From: an uncultured Oscillospiraceae bacterium
GTDB lineage: Bacteria > Bacillota > Clostridia > Oscillospirales > Acutalibacteraceae
Direction: 5' to 3'
DNA length: 14,680 bases
Assembly (NCBI GenBank): GCA_900539855.1
Contig: UQDO01000046.1
Location: 1 to 14,680, forward strand
In this document: in pieces, positions 1 through 6,472 of the stretch
Layout: each line of letters opens with the position of its first letter
Position numbering within the stretch: position 1 is the first letter of the stretch
Position numbers and translations under genes: made by a program
The notes under the pieces: model-generated
The model's database searches: none
The model's input: the letters and a program-made list of their open reading frames with translations, nothing else
What the model was told of the DNA's origin: nothing

Positions 1-1
1 T

Positions 2-28
2 CATTTTCTTCTTTTTTTAAAGAAAATG
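2..28. other. AT-rich inverted repeat at window edge
   Basis: CATTTTCTT (2-10) is the exact reverse complement of AAGAAAATG (20-28), with a T-rich loop. It may be the tail of a terminator for a gene outside the window. The stem is weak, and nothing else is recognisable before the promoter at 87. Confidence 0.3.
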
Positions 29-86
29 GGTCATATCACTTTACAACGCAGATTTGGCAAAAAACAGGTATGATACATTAAAAATG

Positions 87-115
87 TTGACAGACATGTT
101 AAGTCATTTTATAAT
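87..115 (+). promoter_or_regulatory. Consensus sigma-A promoter of the GH37 gene
   Basis: TTGACA (87-92) and TATAAT (110-115) are separated by exactly 17 nt, a perfect match to the housekeeping sigma-70/sigma-A consensus. The start codon at 142 lies about 20 nt beyond the expected transcription start, so the leader is short. The promoter drives the GH37 gene directly, with no obvious operator beside it. Confidence 0.85.
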
Positions 116-141
116 TTTACAAAGAAACGGAGTGAAATGAT

Positions 142-1347
142 ATGACTGTTACAGAATATATAAACGAAAATCTTCCGAAAACCGTAAAGTACAATCCGCA
201 GGGCGACGGGACCCTTATAGGACTCCCGTTCAGATATACCGTTCCCTGCCCCGATGAAATGTTTCTTGAAATGTATTACTGGGATACATATTTCACAAAC
301 ACGGGACTGATCGCAACCGGTAACCTCCGGCTTGCCAAAAGCAATGTGGACAATATGCTGTATCTCGTAAACAAATACGGATTCATGCCCAACGGAAACA
401 GAACCTATTACCTGACAAGGTCGCAGCCGCCTTTTCTTTTTATGGCAGTAAGCGATATTTTTGAAGAGACGGGCGATAAAGAGTGGCTGTCGTCAGCCTA
501 CGATACGCTTTCTAAGGAATACGACTACTGGCAGTCCGAGCATATGACACCTGACGGTCTTAATTTTTACGGGAACCGTGAGATAAATGACCAAAGCCGC
601 ATAGATGCTCTCTGCAAATACTATTCTTCACGGGTAAAGTGCAATACTGAAGGCATCAGCCCCGACCTGAAGCTCAGATACGCGCACTGCATGATGGCTT
701 TTGCCGAAAGCGGATGGGACTGCACCTCGCGCTTCGGCGATAACGCCAGATATTATGAACCGGTCTGTCTGAATTCCCTGCTTTGGGGACTTGAAAACAA
801 AATGGCTGCTTTCAGCAGGATACTCGGACGCGGCGATGAGGAGAAGTGGTCTGCGCTTGCCGACAGCAGAAAGCAGAAAATGGAGCGCCTTATGTACGAC
901 AAGGGACGCGGCATAATGCTTGACCGCAGCTTTTCTGACGGTCATCTCAGTCCTGTCCTTTCGGTCGCGTCGTTCTATCCGCTTTTTGTCGGCATGAAGG
1001 AAAGACCTGACGGCGAAATAAATGCCCTCAAAGAGCTTATACTTCCCTACGGCGTCGCCGCAACAAACAACTCAGATGCGGTACACGGCTACCAGTGGGA
1101 CTATCCGCATGTATGGGCTCCGCTGCAATATGTAGCATACAAAGCATTTAAAAACTGCGGCTGTGACGATATTGCGAACGAAATAAAGGACAAATACATT
1201 GCTCTTATAGAGACAAACTTCGAAAAAACGGGCAGGCTGTGGGAAAAATACAACGGCAGCACCGGTGAAGTGGCAAACGAGGACTACAACGCCCCTGCGA
1301 TGCTCGGCTGGACGGCAGGAGTTTATATGTATTTCAAAACAAGATAA
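142..1347 (+). CDS. Glycoside hydrolase family 37 (trehalase-like), cytoplasmic
   Basis: Probable alpha,alpha-trehalase-family (GH37) hydrolase, which would cleave trehalose to two glucoses. The 401-residue product has an all-helical (alpha/alpha)6 style sequence with the family landmarks in order: E-M-Y-Y-W-D-T-Y (43-50), P-N-G-N-R-T-Y-Y-L-T-R-S-Q-P-P (83-97), E-S-G-W-D (189-193) and Q-W-D-Y-P-H-V-W-A-P (318-327), which fits trehalase signature 2. By analogy with E. coli Tre37A, Asp193 is the likely catalytic acid and a Glu near the C-terminus (Glu368 in W-E-K-Y) the likely base. There is no signal peptide, so it should act in the cytoplasm. It is shorter than periplasmic E. coli TreA (about 565 residues). 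The ATG at 142 is chosen for the GGAGTG ribosome site 7 nt upstream. The gene is monocistronic between a consensus promoter and a terminator. The substrate is inferred; related hydrolases with other alpha-glucoside specificity cannot be excluded. Confidence 0.85.
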   Translation: MTVTEYINENLPKTVKYNPQGDGTLIGLPFRYTVPCPDEMFLEMYYWDTYFTNTGLIATGNLRLAKSNVDNMLYLVNKYGFMPNGNRTYYLTRSQPPFLFMAVSDIFEETGDKEWLSSAYDTLSKEYDYWQSEHMTPDGLNFYGNREINDQSRIDALCKYYSSRVKCNTEGISPDLKLRYAHCMMAFAESGWDCTSRFGDNARYYEPVCLNSLLWGLENKMAAFSRILGRGDEEKWSALADSRKQKMERLMYDKGRGIMLDRSFSDGHLSPVLSVASFYPLFVGMKERPDGEINALKELILPYGVAATNNSDAVHGYQWDYPHVWAPLQYVAYKAFKNCGCDDIANEIKDKYIALIETNFEKTGRLWEKYNGSTGEVANEDYNAPAMLGWTAGVYMYFKTR

Positions 1348-1351
1348 AAAG

Positions 1352-1393
1352 CATCCCGGCAGACATCGTAATTCTGTCGGGATGTTTAGTTTT
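1352..1393. terminator. Bidirectional Rho-independent terminator
   Basis: A 12-bp stem, CATCCCGGCAGA (1352-1363) with TCTGTCGGGATG (1373-1384), holds one G-U pair. T-rich sequence follows on the plus strand and A-rich sequence precedes it. It therefore serves both the GH37 gene and the convergent deacetylase gene ending at 1392. Confidence 0.85.
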
Positions 1394-2405
1394 AGGCTTC
1401 AATTTTTACATACTTGGCAGTGACAAAGCCTTTTTCGCGGATACCGTCAATAACGCTGCCGAGCACACTTGCATTTGTCTTTGATACCGCATGTATAAGA
1501 TAGACCGCGCCGCCGTGCGCGTCGTTTATCATTTTATTTTTAGCAAAGGTCGGGTCGGGCTGTTTGGCAGTGTCCCAGTCCTTGTAGGCGAAGCTCCAGT
1601 TCATGGTCTGGTACCCGAGGCTTTGGGCAACTGCGAGAGACCGCTCGGAATACTCGCCCATGGGCGGTCTGAAGAGGAACATTTCGTAGCCGTATTTTTC
1701 CTTTATGTAATCATGCATACCGGTGATCTCCTCACGCATCTGTTCGACGTTCAAGGTCGGCATTGATTTGTGATGCACTGAGTGATTACCGAGCACATGC
1801 CCCTCGTCGATTATTCTTTTGACTATATCAGGCGACGATTTGCAGTATTCCATAGTCACAAAGAATATCCCCTTTGCGTTTTTCTCGGCAAGGGTATCAA
1901 GTATTTTGGAGGTGTATCCGTTTTCATATCCGAGGTCAAAGGTCAGGAAAACATACTCTGATTTGGGCGCTATAAACACCGCACCGTATTTACCGTATTT
2001 CTGCTGCGCGCCGGTAGCACCGGTCGGGCGGTTATCGGCGTCCTTGTTAAGCCCGTGACCATAGCCGTTTTTGGTGTTGTCAAGCTGCATGAGCTGTTCA
2101 TCGGTGTAATCGGCTTTTATAAACGGCACGCCGCTCTCGGGAATGTTCTGCGGTATATCCGGTTTTGCAGCTTCCGTATTATCGGGCTGCGGTTGACTGT
2201 CGCCGGCAGATGCGGCACTTGTCGTGTCAGGCACCAAAGAGGTCTCATCGTTTGACGACTGATCCGTGACCACAGTATCGGCGGACGACACGTCGGTATT
2301 AACAGAGCCGGTATCAGAAACAAATGATGAGGTGTTTTTATTATTACATCCGCACAGTGCCATAATAAAGCAAGCGGCAAGCACGGTACACAGCAGTTTT
2401 TTCAT
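1392..2405 (-). CDS. Polysaccharide deacetylase lipoprotein, PdaA-like (CE4, NodB homology)
   Basis: Probable peptidoglycan N-acetylmuramic acid deacetylase of the PdaA type, the step that precedes muramic delta-lactam formation in spore cortex. Residues 1-20 form a lipoprotein signal ending in L-C-G-C, so Cys20 would be the lipidated residue. A Ser/Thr/Asp-rich low-complexity linker runs to about 95. The NodB domain follows: T-F-D-L-G-Y-E-N-G (155-163), metal-binding H-S-V-H-H (His208 and His212), R-P-P-M-G-E-Y-S (246-253), D-W-D-T (277-280) and L-I-H-A-V-S-K-T-N (303-311). The F-D-L-G-Y-E-N-G form and the H-A-V-S ending are typical of PdaA rather than of chitin deacetylases. An AGGGGGC ribosome site lies about 7 nt before the ATG. 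B. subtilis PdaA is secreted; lipid anchoring here would hold the enzyme on the outer face of the membrane. A role in sporulation is inference. Confidence 0.88.
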   Translation of the reverse strand: MKKLLCTVLAACFIMALCGCNNKNTSSFVSDTGSVNTDVSSADTVVTDQSSNDETSLVPDTTSAASAGDSQPQPDNTEAAKPDIPQNIPESGVPFIKADYTDEQLMQLDNTKNGYGHGLNKDADNRPTGATGAQQKYGKYGAVFIAPKSEYVFLTFDLGYENGYTSKILDTLAEKNAKGIFFVTMEYCKSSPDIVKRIIDEGHVLGNHSVHHKSMPTLNVEQMREEITGMHDYIKEKYGYEMFLFRPPMGEYSERSLAVAQSLGYQTMNWSFAYKDWDTAKQPDPTFAKNKMINDAHGGAVYLIHAVSKTNASVLGSVIDGIREKGFVTAKYVKIEA

Positions 2406-2467
2406 TTGAAACGCCCCCTACATCAAATAATATATTATCGTTTTTGTCCCTTAATTCTTACGTTTTT

Positions 2468-2496
2468 ATGTTACCATACATGACGGTTATAATCAA
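2468..2496 (-). promoter_or_regulatory. Putative promoter of the deacetylase gene
   Basis: Read on the minus strand: TTGATT (2496-2491), a 17-nt spacer, then TAACAT (2473-2468) preceded by TGG, an extended -10. Four of six bases match in each box. The leader would be about 55 nt. The position is reasonable, but the match is only moderate. Confidence 0.45.
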
Positions 2497-2522
2497 GGGC
2501 GGTAATGTGTCAATATTGTTAC

Positions 2523-2551
2523 TTTAATTTTAGGAACCGCTGTAGTATAAT
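2523..2551 (+). promoter_or_regulatory. Putative promoter of the glycosyltransferase gene
   Basis: A perfect TATAAT (2546-2551) stands 17 nt after a poor -35 (TTTAAT, 2523-2528). It lies inside the longest possible reading frame of the downstream gene (open from 2505), which supports starting that gene at 2583. Confidence 0.5.
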
Positions 2552-2582
2552 ATACAAAACAACTCTCATTAGGAGGCTGTAC

Positions 2583-3770
2583 ATGAAGCTAAAAGTCGCA
2601 CTGATGAATGACTCGTTTCCTCCTATAATCGACGGCGTAGCCAATACTGTCAAGAACTATGCCGATATAATAAACGAAAAATACGGTGAACCGCTTGTAA
2701 TAACACCGAGATATCCGGGGATCATAACCGAGCACCATTACAAGGTGCTGAGATATTCGTCCGTAAACTTTTTCGGGCGGCTGCCATACAGGGTCGGGAA
2801 CCCCGTTTCACCGTCGGTTATTTATTCGATATTCAAGGAAAAGCCGGACCTTCTGCATGTTCACTGTCCGTTTGCATCGATGTCGCTCGCAAGAAGTATA
2901 AACGCGTCGGAATTCATGAAGGAGCATATACCGGTCGTTTTCACATACCACACAAAGTTCAGCGTTGATATAGGCAAATATGTATCCAGCCGCCCAATGA
3001 AGGCGGTGGCGCAGAGGTATGTTCTCAGCAATATCAATTATGCCGATGAGGTGTGGGTGGTATCCGAGGGCGCCGGCAGAGACCTTGCGGAGTTCGGGTA
3101 TACCGGCGAATATCTTGTCATGCCGAACGGTACCGATTTTCCGCATGAGAGAGCCTCTGATGAAAGAATAAGACAAATAAACTTTTTATACGACCTGCCA
3201 AAAGACGGACCCATGTTTCTGTTTGTCGGGCGCATGATGTGGTATAAAAATCTCAGACTGATACTTGATTCTCTTAAAAAACTGGCTGACTCTGATCTCA
3301 AATTTTCAGCCGTGTTTGTCGGCGACGGCGGAGATAAAAATGAAATAGTAGCGTACGCAAAGCAGCTGGGACTTGGCGACCGATGTCTTTTTGTTGGTGC
3401 TGTCACCAACCGTGAAAAGATCAGGGCGTTTTTCAGCCGTGCCGATCTTTTGCTTTTTCCCTCGACGTATGACACCAACGGGCTTGTCGTAAGGGAAGCC
3501 GCCGCCTGCGACTGCGCCGCTCTGCTTGTAAAGGGAAGCTGTGCGGCTGAGGGCGTCGAGGACGGAGTGTCCGGTCTGTTGGCTGAGGAAAACGCCGACA
3601 GCTGCGCCGAAAAGCTGGCTGCACTATTAAGGTCGGGCAATTTCAAAGAGCTTGGCAAAGGCGCCGGCAATAATATTTATTATTCGTGGGATGAGGCTGT
3701 CAAAAAGGCGTGGGACCGCTATGAGGTCATCCTTGAAAACAAAGAGCGCAAAAAGGAAAGCAACGTGTAA
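2583..3770 (+). CDS. GT4-family glycosyltransferase (GT-B fold)
   Basis: A retaining GT-B glycosyltransferase resembling diacylglycerol or cell-envelope glucosyl/mannosyltransferases of family GT4. It would transfer a sugar from an NDP-sugar on the cytoplasmic membrane face. The N-terminal domain opens with M-N-D-S-F-P-P-I-I-D-G-V (8-19), followed by H-V-H-C-P-F (92-97) and Y-H-T-K (122-125). The hinge is P-N-G-T-D (181-185). The donor domain has F-V-G-R-M-M-W-Y-K-N (214-223) and D-T-N-G-L-V-V-R-E (297-305). The usual E-x7-E nucleotide-sugar motif reads D-x7-E here, Asp297 with Glu305. The ATG at 2583 is used because an AGGAGG stands 6 nt upstream; an upstream GTG at 2505 would place the promoter inside the gene. 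Length 395 is normal. The C-terminus is a charged Lys/Glu tail. The acceptor cannot be deduced; a glycolipid is a guess. It is monocistronic. Confidence 0.82.
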   Translation: MKLKVALMNDSFPPIIDGVANTVKNYADIINEKYGEPLVITPRYPGIITEHHYKVLRYSSVNFFGRLPYRVGNPVSPSVIYSIFKEKPDLLHVHCPFASMSLARSINASEFMKEHIPVVFTYHTKFSVDIGKYVSSRPMKAVAQRYVLSNINYADEVWVVSEGAGRDLAEFGYTGEYLVMPNGTDFPHERASDERIRQINFLYDLPKDGPMFLFVGRMMWYKNLRLILDSLKKLADSDLKFSAVFVGDGGDKNEIVAYAKQLGLGDRCLFVGAVTNREKIRAFFSRADLLLFPSTYDTNGLVVREAAACDCAALLVKGSCAAEGVEDGVSGLLAEENADSCAEKLAALLRSGNFKELGKGAGNNIYYSWDEAVKKAWDRYEVILENKERKKESNV

Positions 3771-3812
3771 CGATCGGACGCAAAAGCACACAAAATAGTA
3801 CCAAACAGTATT

Positions 3813-3861
3813 AACTACCCGGCAGCGAAGGCAAATACTTTGCTGCCGGGTAGTTTCGTTT
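3813..3861 (+). terminator. Rho-independent terminator after the glycosyltransferase
   Basis: AACTACCCGGCAGC (3813-3826) pairs perfectly over 14 bp with GCTGCCGGGTAGTT (3842-3855). The T-tract is short and interrupted (TTCGTTT), but the stem is strong. Confidence 0.75.
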
Positions 3862-3925
3862 GACGGCAAATTTTAGTTTATCTGCATAATGAAATATTGA
3901 CAGACTGAGCCGAACGAGCCCCCAG

Positions 3926-3988
3926 TGTCGTTCCTAAACAACAAATAGCAGTATTGTAAAACACGCGGAACGACATATAGGTCGTTCC
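3926..3988. repeat. Three copies of GTCGTTCC able to form alternative hairpins
   Basis: GTCGTTCC occurs at 3927-3934 and 3981-3988, and its reverse complement GGAACGAC at 3967-3974. The middle copy can pair with the right copy (8-bp stem, 6-nt loop) or, over 9 bp, with the left copy. The element lies in the roughly 300-bp gap between the glycosyltransferase and the next gene. I see no ORF in that gap. Confidence 0.5.
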
Positions 3989-4055
3989 ATACAAAAATTC
4001 AATTAGCCATTTGTTTTTTGTACACCTATAAACTAAAATTTACAAAACAATGGTG

Positions 4056-4088
4056 ACAATAAAAAACGGTGGGAGCAAAGCCCCCACC
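4056..4088 (-). terminator. Rho-independent terminator of the minus-strand lipoprotein
   Basis: On the minus strand, GGTGGG (4088-4083) pairs with CCCACC (4073-4068), followed at once by a G and a T-rich run (TTTTTTATTG). It lies about 75 nt beyond the lipoprotein stop codon. Confidence 0.75.
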
Positions 4089-4163
4089 AAACAATGTGTA
4101 AATCGTTTTTTAATTTATCCCTAAACGACCTTGAATTTTCAACTTTCAATTTTATAATATATC

Positions 4164-5591
4164 TTATTTTGTCCTGCTCGATATATAGCTGCACTTACAT
4201 TCGTACTTCTGTTTACCCTCGGTAACGGTCGCGGTATAGCCCATGCCGCTTCCGGCATAATTGCCGTCTTTGTCGATATCGTAATAAAACTCGCAGTCAT
4301 TTCCGATGGTAAAGCTGCTTTCGGTATCAAGCCCGAAGTTACCGAACGAGCCTATAACGGCGTCGCTGAGCGAGCTGCTGTCATATGTAAAATATATCCT
4401 TTTTACATTATCGACGTTTTCCGACCTCACGCCCGAAACAAAAGTAAGATCCGCCGAGCCCCCTGTCACCATCGAAATAAAATAATCCACGGCTTCGTCC
4501 TGCGACAGTTCTTCCTCTGCGCTTACGTCATTTTCCGAATATTTCACCGTGTAGCCGTCATAATCAATTATGCGCGAACCAAGTTCGGTCTGCACACCAA
4601 CCTTATATACGACATCTACATTGATCGAAAACGTAAACAGTCCGTCCTTATCTGTATCATAATTTGCAACTACATTATTTTCATAAAGGTACTGATTAAA
4701 CGGCATTTCTATCTTAAGCGATATATCAAAGCTTCCGTTGTCAGCCACAAGAATATCATCGGTAGACTTTACTACTTCCCAGAACAGCGGCACACTGCCT
4801 ATTGCCTTGTAATCTCCTGCATTTATGGGCGGCGATACAATCACGCTGCCGGATGTATCGTAATCGGTATTTGCCGTGAGCGAGAGAGTCTCGCTGTCGC
4901 TGCCGCAGTCGAACTGAGCGGTAACGATTTCATACTTTATTTTTTCATTGCCAGTAATGACGATCTCAAATGTACAGTCGGTCGCCTTAGCGCTTTCAGT
5001 GTACATTTCCGTCACTGCCAGAAACATCTCGTCTACAGCCGACAGCGATTTTTCATCCGGCCCCGACATGTTGATTATAACATTACTGCCAGATTTTTTT
5101 GCATCAACCACCGAAAATCCCGAAGGACTTAAGTCCTCCGTATCTCCGGATAAGATGTTATCGAGAAAAGCCGAAAAGCTGTCGGCGTCTTCTGTCGAAC
5201 GGTACAGAATATGATCGGCTGTTTCATCGCCGATATTGAAATAAAGCTCTCCGCCGGTATAGATAACCGACGTTTTCGATAGGGTCTCCCCCTTGTCGAT
5301 GGTTTGATTTATATAATAATCAGAATAACTGTCTTTATCGCGTATATATGATGCATCCGACGTTATGGTGTCATTGGTCGTCACATTAAACCTTTTGTGC
5401 GTCACTGATATATTGGATGACGCGCTCATAGCCGCAGTTTCCGACATGTTTTCCGATGCCTTGTCAAATATTTGCGTAATTGATTCCATTTTGCTGAGTC
5501 TTTTGAATTTGCATCCGGAAAAACTGCAGATAATAACAGCAAAAAACAAGGCAAGTGATATAACAGAGTGCACGGATTTTTTAGTATTCAT
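4164..5591 (-). CDS. Lipoprotein of unknown function with two DxDxDG loops
   Basis: Not recognised as a named family. The 475-residue product begins with a basic and hydrophobic signal ending in F-S-G-C, so Cys27 is the probable lipid-anchored residue and the protein should sit outside the membrane. The rest is Ser/Asp/Thr-rich and strand-like, with alternating hydrophobic stretches suggesting beta-sandwich modules. Two segments, D-T-D-K-D-G (312-317) and D-I-D-K-D-G (438-443), fit the Dx[DN]xDG calcium-binding loop; no helical dockerin or EF-hand context is evident around them. An AAGGGG ribosome site precedes the ATG. It has its own strong promoter upstream and a terminator downstream, so it is monocistronic. 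Its role could be surface binding or sensing; nothing in the sequence shows an enzyme active site. Confidence 0.8.
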   Translation of the reverse strand: MNTKKSVHSVISLALFFAVIICSFSGCKFKRLSKMESITQIFDKASENMSETAAMSASSNISVTHKRFNVTTNDTITSDASYIRDKDSYSDYYINQTIDKGETLSKTSVIYTGGELYFNIGDETADHILYRSTEDADSFSAFLDNILSGDTEDLSPSGFSVVDAKKSGSNVIINMSGPDEKSLSAVDEMFLAVTEMYTESAKATDCTFEIVITGNEKIKYEIVTAQFDCGSDSETLSLTANTDYDTSGSVIVSPPINAGDYKAIGSVPLFWEVVKSTDDILVADNGSFDISLKIEMPFNQYLYENNVVANYDTDKDGLFTFSINVDVVYKVGVQTELGSRIIDYDGYTVKYSENDVSAEEELSQDEAVDYFISMVTGGSADLTFVSGVRSENVDNVKRIYFTYDSSSLSDAVIGSFGNFGLDTESSFTIGNDCEFYYDIDKDGNYAGSGMGYTATVTEGKQKYECKCSYISSRTK

Positions 5592-5639
5592 ATCTCTACC
5601 CCTTAATGTAATTAGCAGCGCCGCACTGCTTTTTCATTA

Positions 5640-5668
5640 ATTCTACCATATTATGTGCCGATTTTCAA
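5640..5668 (-). promoter_or_regulatory. Promoter of the DxDxDG lipoprotein gene
   Basis: On the minus strand: TTGAAA (5668-5663), a 17-nt spacer, TAGAAT (5645-5640), with TGG just before it (extended -10). The leader of about 40 nt contains a small stem (AGCAG 5614-5618 with CTGCT 5626-5630). It sits directly after the stop codon of the upstream DUF2493 gene, which has no visible terminator of its own, so some read-through is possible. Confidence 0.7.
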
Positions 5669-5677
5669 GATGATACT

Positions 5678-6043
5678 TTAGCGATGTACCTTTATGACCC
5701 TGAGCTTTTTGCCGAGGCGCTTTGAAAATTCTATCGTCGATCTTGTGCCCCTGCTCTCCCCGTCCCAGAAGCAGATGACGAGATCAGCCTCGATCACCAT
5801 TTCCCTGTTTCTTATTATGCCTGCCGACCTGCCGTAGCGTTTCCAGTCCGGCAGGTGTTTTTCTATTTTATAGCCGTTTTCGGCGGCATACCTTTCACCC
5901 AGCATATCAGCGCCGCACGCTCCGCCCGAAATAACGATTATATCACTGTCAGATACCGATTCCAGACATTTGTTTATATATCTGCACGCCTCACCGTAAT
6001 CTGTATATCCCCGGCTTCCGGCAATCAGCAATTTTATACTCAT
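5678..6043 (-). CDS. DUF2493/SLOG-type (YspA/YAcAr-like) protein
   Basis: A 121-residue Rossmann-like protein matching the DUF2493 group of the SLOG superfamily, whose members are thought to bind nucleotide-derived ligands. Landmarks: A-G-S-R-G-Y-T-D-Y (8-16), S-G-G-A-C-G-A-D (39-46), R-N-R-E-M-V (78-83) and F-W-D-G-E-S-R-G-T (92-100). The G-S-R and S-G-G-A-x-G-A-D motifs form the ligand-binding loops in this superfamily. The start is placed at the ATG at 6043, where GGTGA lies 5 nt upstream. The frame stays open to 6109, but that would overrun the -10 and operator. It diverges from the small XRE gene, and the shared operators imply co-regulation. The cellular role is unknown; in other contexts such proteins appear in phage, plasmid and defence loci, so a link to stress or foreign DNA is only a possibility. 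Confidence 0.85.
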   Translation of the reverse strand: MSIKLLIAGSRGYTDYGEACRYINKCLESVSDSDIIVISGGACGADMLGERYAAENGYKIEKHLPDWKRYGRSAGIIRNREMVIEADLVICFWDGESRGTRSTIEFSKRLGKKLRVIKVHR

Positions 6044-6059
6044 CTTCATCACCAAGAAT

Positions 6060-6088
6060 ATTTTACTATTATTTGATAGTAAGTTCAA
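6060..6088 (-). promoter_or_regulatory. Promoter of the DUF2493 gene
   Basis: On the minus strand: TTGAAC (6088-6083), a 17-nt spacer, TAAAAT (6065-6060). The left operator (6065-6080) occupies the spacer. The -35 overlaps that of the rightward promoter. Confidence 0.6.
6065..6080. promoter_or_regulatory. Operator 1, ACTAT-N6-ATAGT
   Basis: A perfect inverted repeat of 5-bp arms around 6 bp, extended by flanking T and A. It lies between the boxes of the leftward promoter. It is the probable binding site of the adjacent XRE protein. Confidence 0.65.
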
Positions 6089-6114
6089 TACTATCTTTTG
6101 ATAGTACATATACT
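6084..6114 (+). promoter_or_regulatory. Putative promoter of the first XRE gene
   Basis: TTCAAT (6084-6089) and TATACT (6109-6114) are 19 nt apart, a little long. The expected start near 6121 would leave a leader of about 12 nt carrying the ribosome site AGAGGTGAG. Operator 2 lies within the spacer, as expected for autorepression. Confidence 0.4.
6090..6105. promoter_or_regulatory. Operator 2, ACTAT-N6-ATAGT
   Basis: The same arms and spacing as operator 1, exactly 25 bp to the right, with a near-identical core (CTTTTG against TATTTG). It lies in the spacer of the rightward promoter. A further dyad, TAGTA-CATA-TACTA (6102-6115), overlaps its right arm and the putative -10. Confidence 0.65.
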
Positions 6115-6132
6115 AAAAGCAGAGGTGAGTAT

Positions 6133-6336
6133 ATGTACTATAAAAGATTGAGGGACTTAAGAGAGGACAAGGATCTTGCACAAAAGGAAGTTGCGGCACA
6201 TCTTGGCATAGATCAGAGAGTATACAGCAATTATGAAACCGGCAAGCGCGAGATACCGGTGCATCTCGTAATAAAGCTCGCAAAGTTTTATAATACATCC
6301 ACCGATTACATTTTAGAGCTGAGGGACGATATGTGA
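6133..6336 (+). CDS. Small XRE-family transcriptional regulator (HTH only)
   Basis: A 67-residue Cro/CI-type DNA-binding protein. The helix-turn-helix covers about 17-38: Q-K-E-V-A-A-H-L-G-I-D-Q-R-V-Y-S-N-Y-E-T-G-K follows the XRE pattern, with the recognition helix around D-Q-R-V-Y-S-N-Y. The tail after about residue 60 is very short, so there is no ligand or protease domain; it probably acts as a dimer. The ATG at 6133 is chosen for the AGAGGTGAG ribosome site; a longer frame from 6073 would run through the operators. It diverges from the DUF2493 gene, and the paired operators between them suggest that it represses both. It could be a remnant or core part of a phage- or plasmid-type switch, but no lysogeny gene is present. 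Confidence 0.88.
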   Translation: MYYKRLRDLREDKDLAQKEVAAHLGIDQRVYSNYETGKREIPVHLVIKLAKFYNTSTDYILELRDDM

Positions 6337-6360
6337 AAACAGCATCGGAACTGATATAAT
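6333..6360 (+). promoter_or_regulatory. Extended -10 promoter of the second XRE gene
   Basis: TGATATAAT (6352-6360) is an extended -10 with a perfect TATAAT. GTGAAA (6333-6338), 16 nt upstream, is a 4/6 match to a -35. Transcription would begin near 6367, directly before the palindrome array. Confidence 0.6.
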
Positions 6361-6369
6361 ACCAACAAT

Positions 6370-6410
6370 CTATATAGTCTATTTATAGTCTATATAGTAT
6401 CATATATAGC
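6370..6410. promoter_or_regulatory. Phased CTAT/ATAG palindrome array
   Basis: Three palindromes in a row, CTATATAG (6370-6377), CTATTTATAG (6379-6388) and CTATATAG (6390-6397), have centres exactly 10 bp apart. A degenerate fourth (CATATATAG) begins at 6401. ATAGT, the half-site of the upstream operators, recurs at 6374, 6385 and 6394. The array begins just after the predicted transcription start, so a bound protein would block elongation or clearance. Confidence 0.6.
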
Positions 6411-6472
6411 CTACCCTGTCAAGAATAATATTATAAAATTATTGTAATATTTAAGCACGACAGGTGATATAT

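Noticed and set aside
2505..2582. Longer N-terminus for the glycosyltransferase from a GTG at 2505
   Set aside because: It adds 26 Cys- and Tyr-rich residues that look non-native, overlaps the predicted promoter, and has no ribosome site, whereas the ATG at 2583 has AGGAGG at ideal spacing.
3038..3670. Long minus-strand frame opposite the glycosyltransferase
   Set aside because: Low-complexity Ser/Pro/Arg composition typical of an antisense shadow, and no start signal.
3897..3926. Promoter starting with the perfect TTGACA at 3897
   Set aside because: No acceptable -10 hexamer lies 15-19 nt downstream; the sequence there is GC-rich.
6044..6109. Longer N-terminus for the DUF2493 protein
   Set aside because: It would overlap the promoter -10 and operator 1 and adds an unrelated hydrophobic stretch; the start at 6043 has a better ribosome site and begins at the conserved beta strand.
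6370..6410. CRISPR-like or simple tandem repeat array
   Set aside because: Units are 8-10 bp palindromes without spacers; an operator array fits better.
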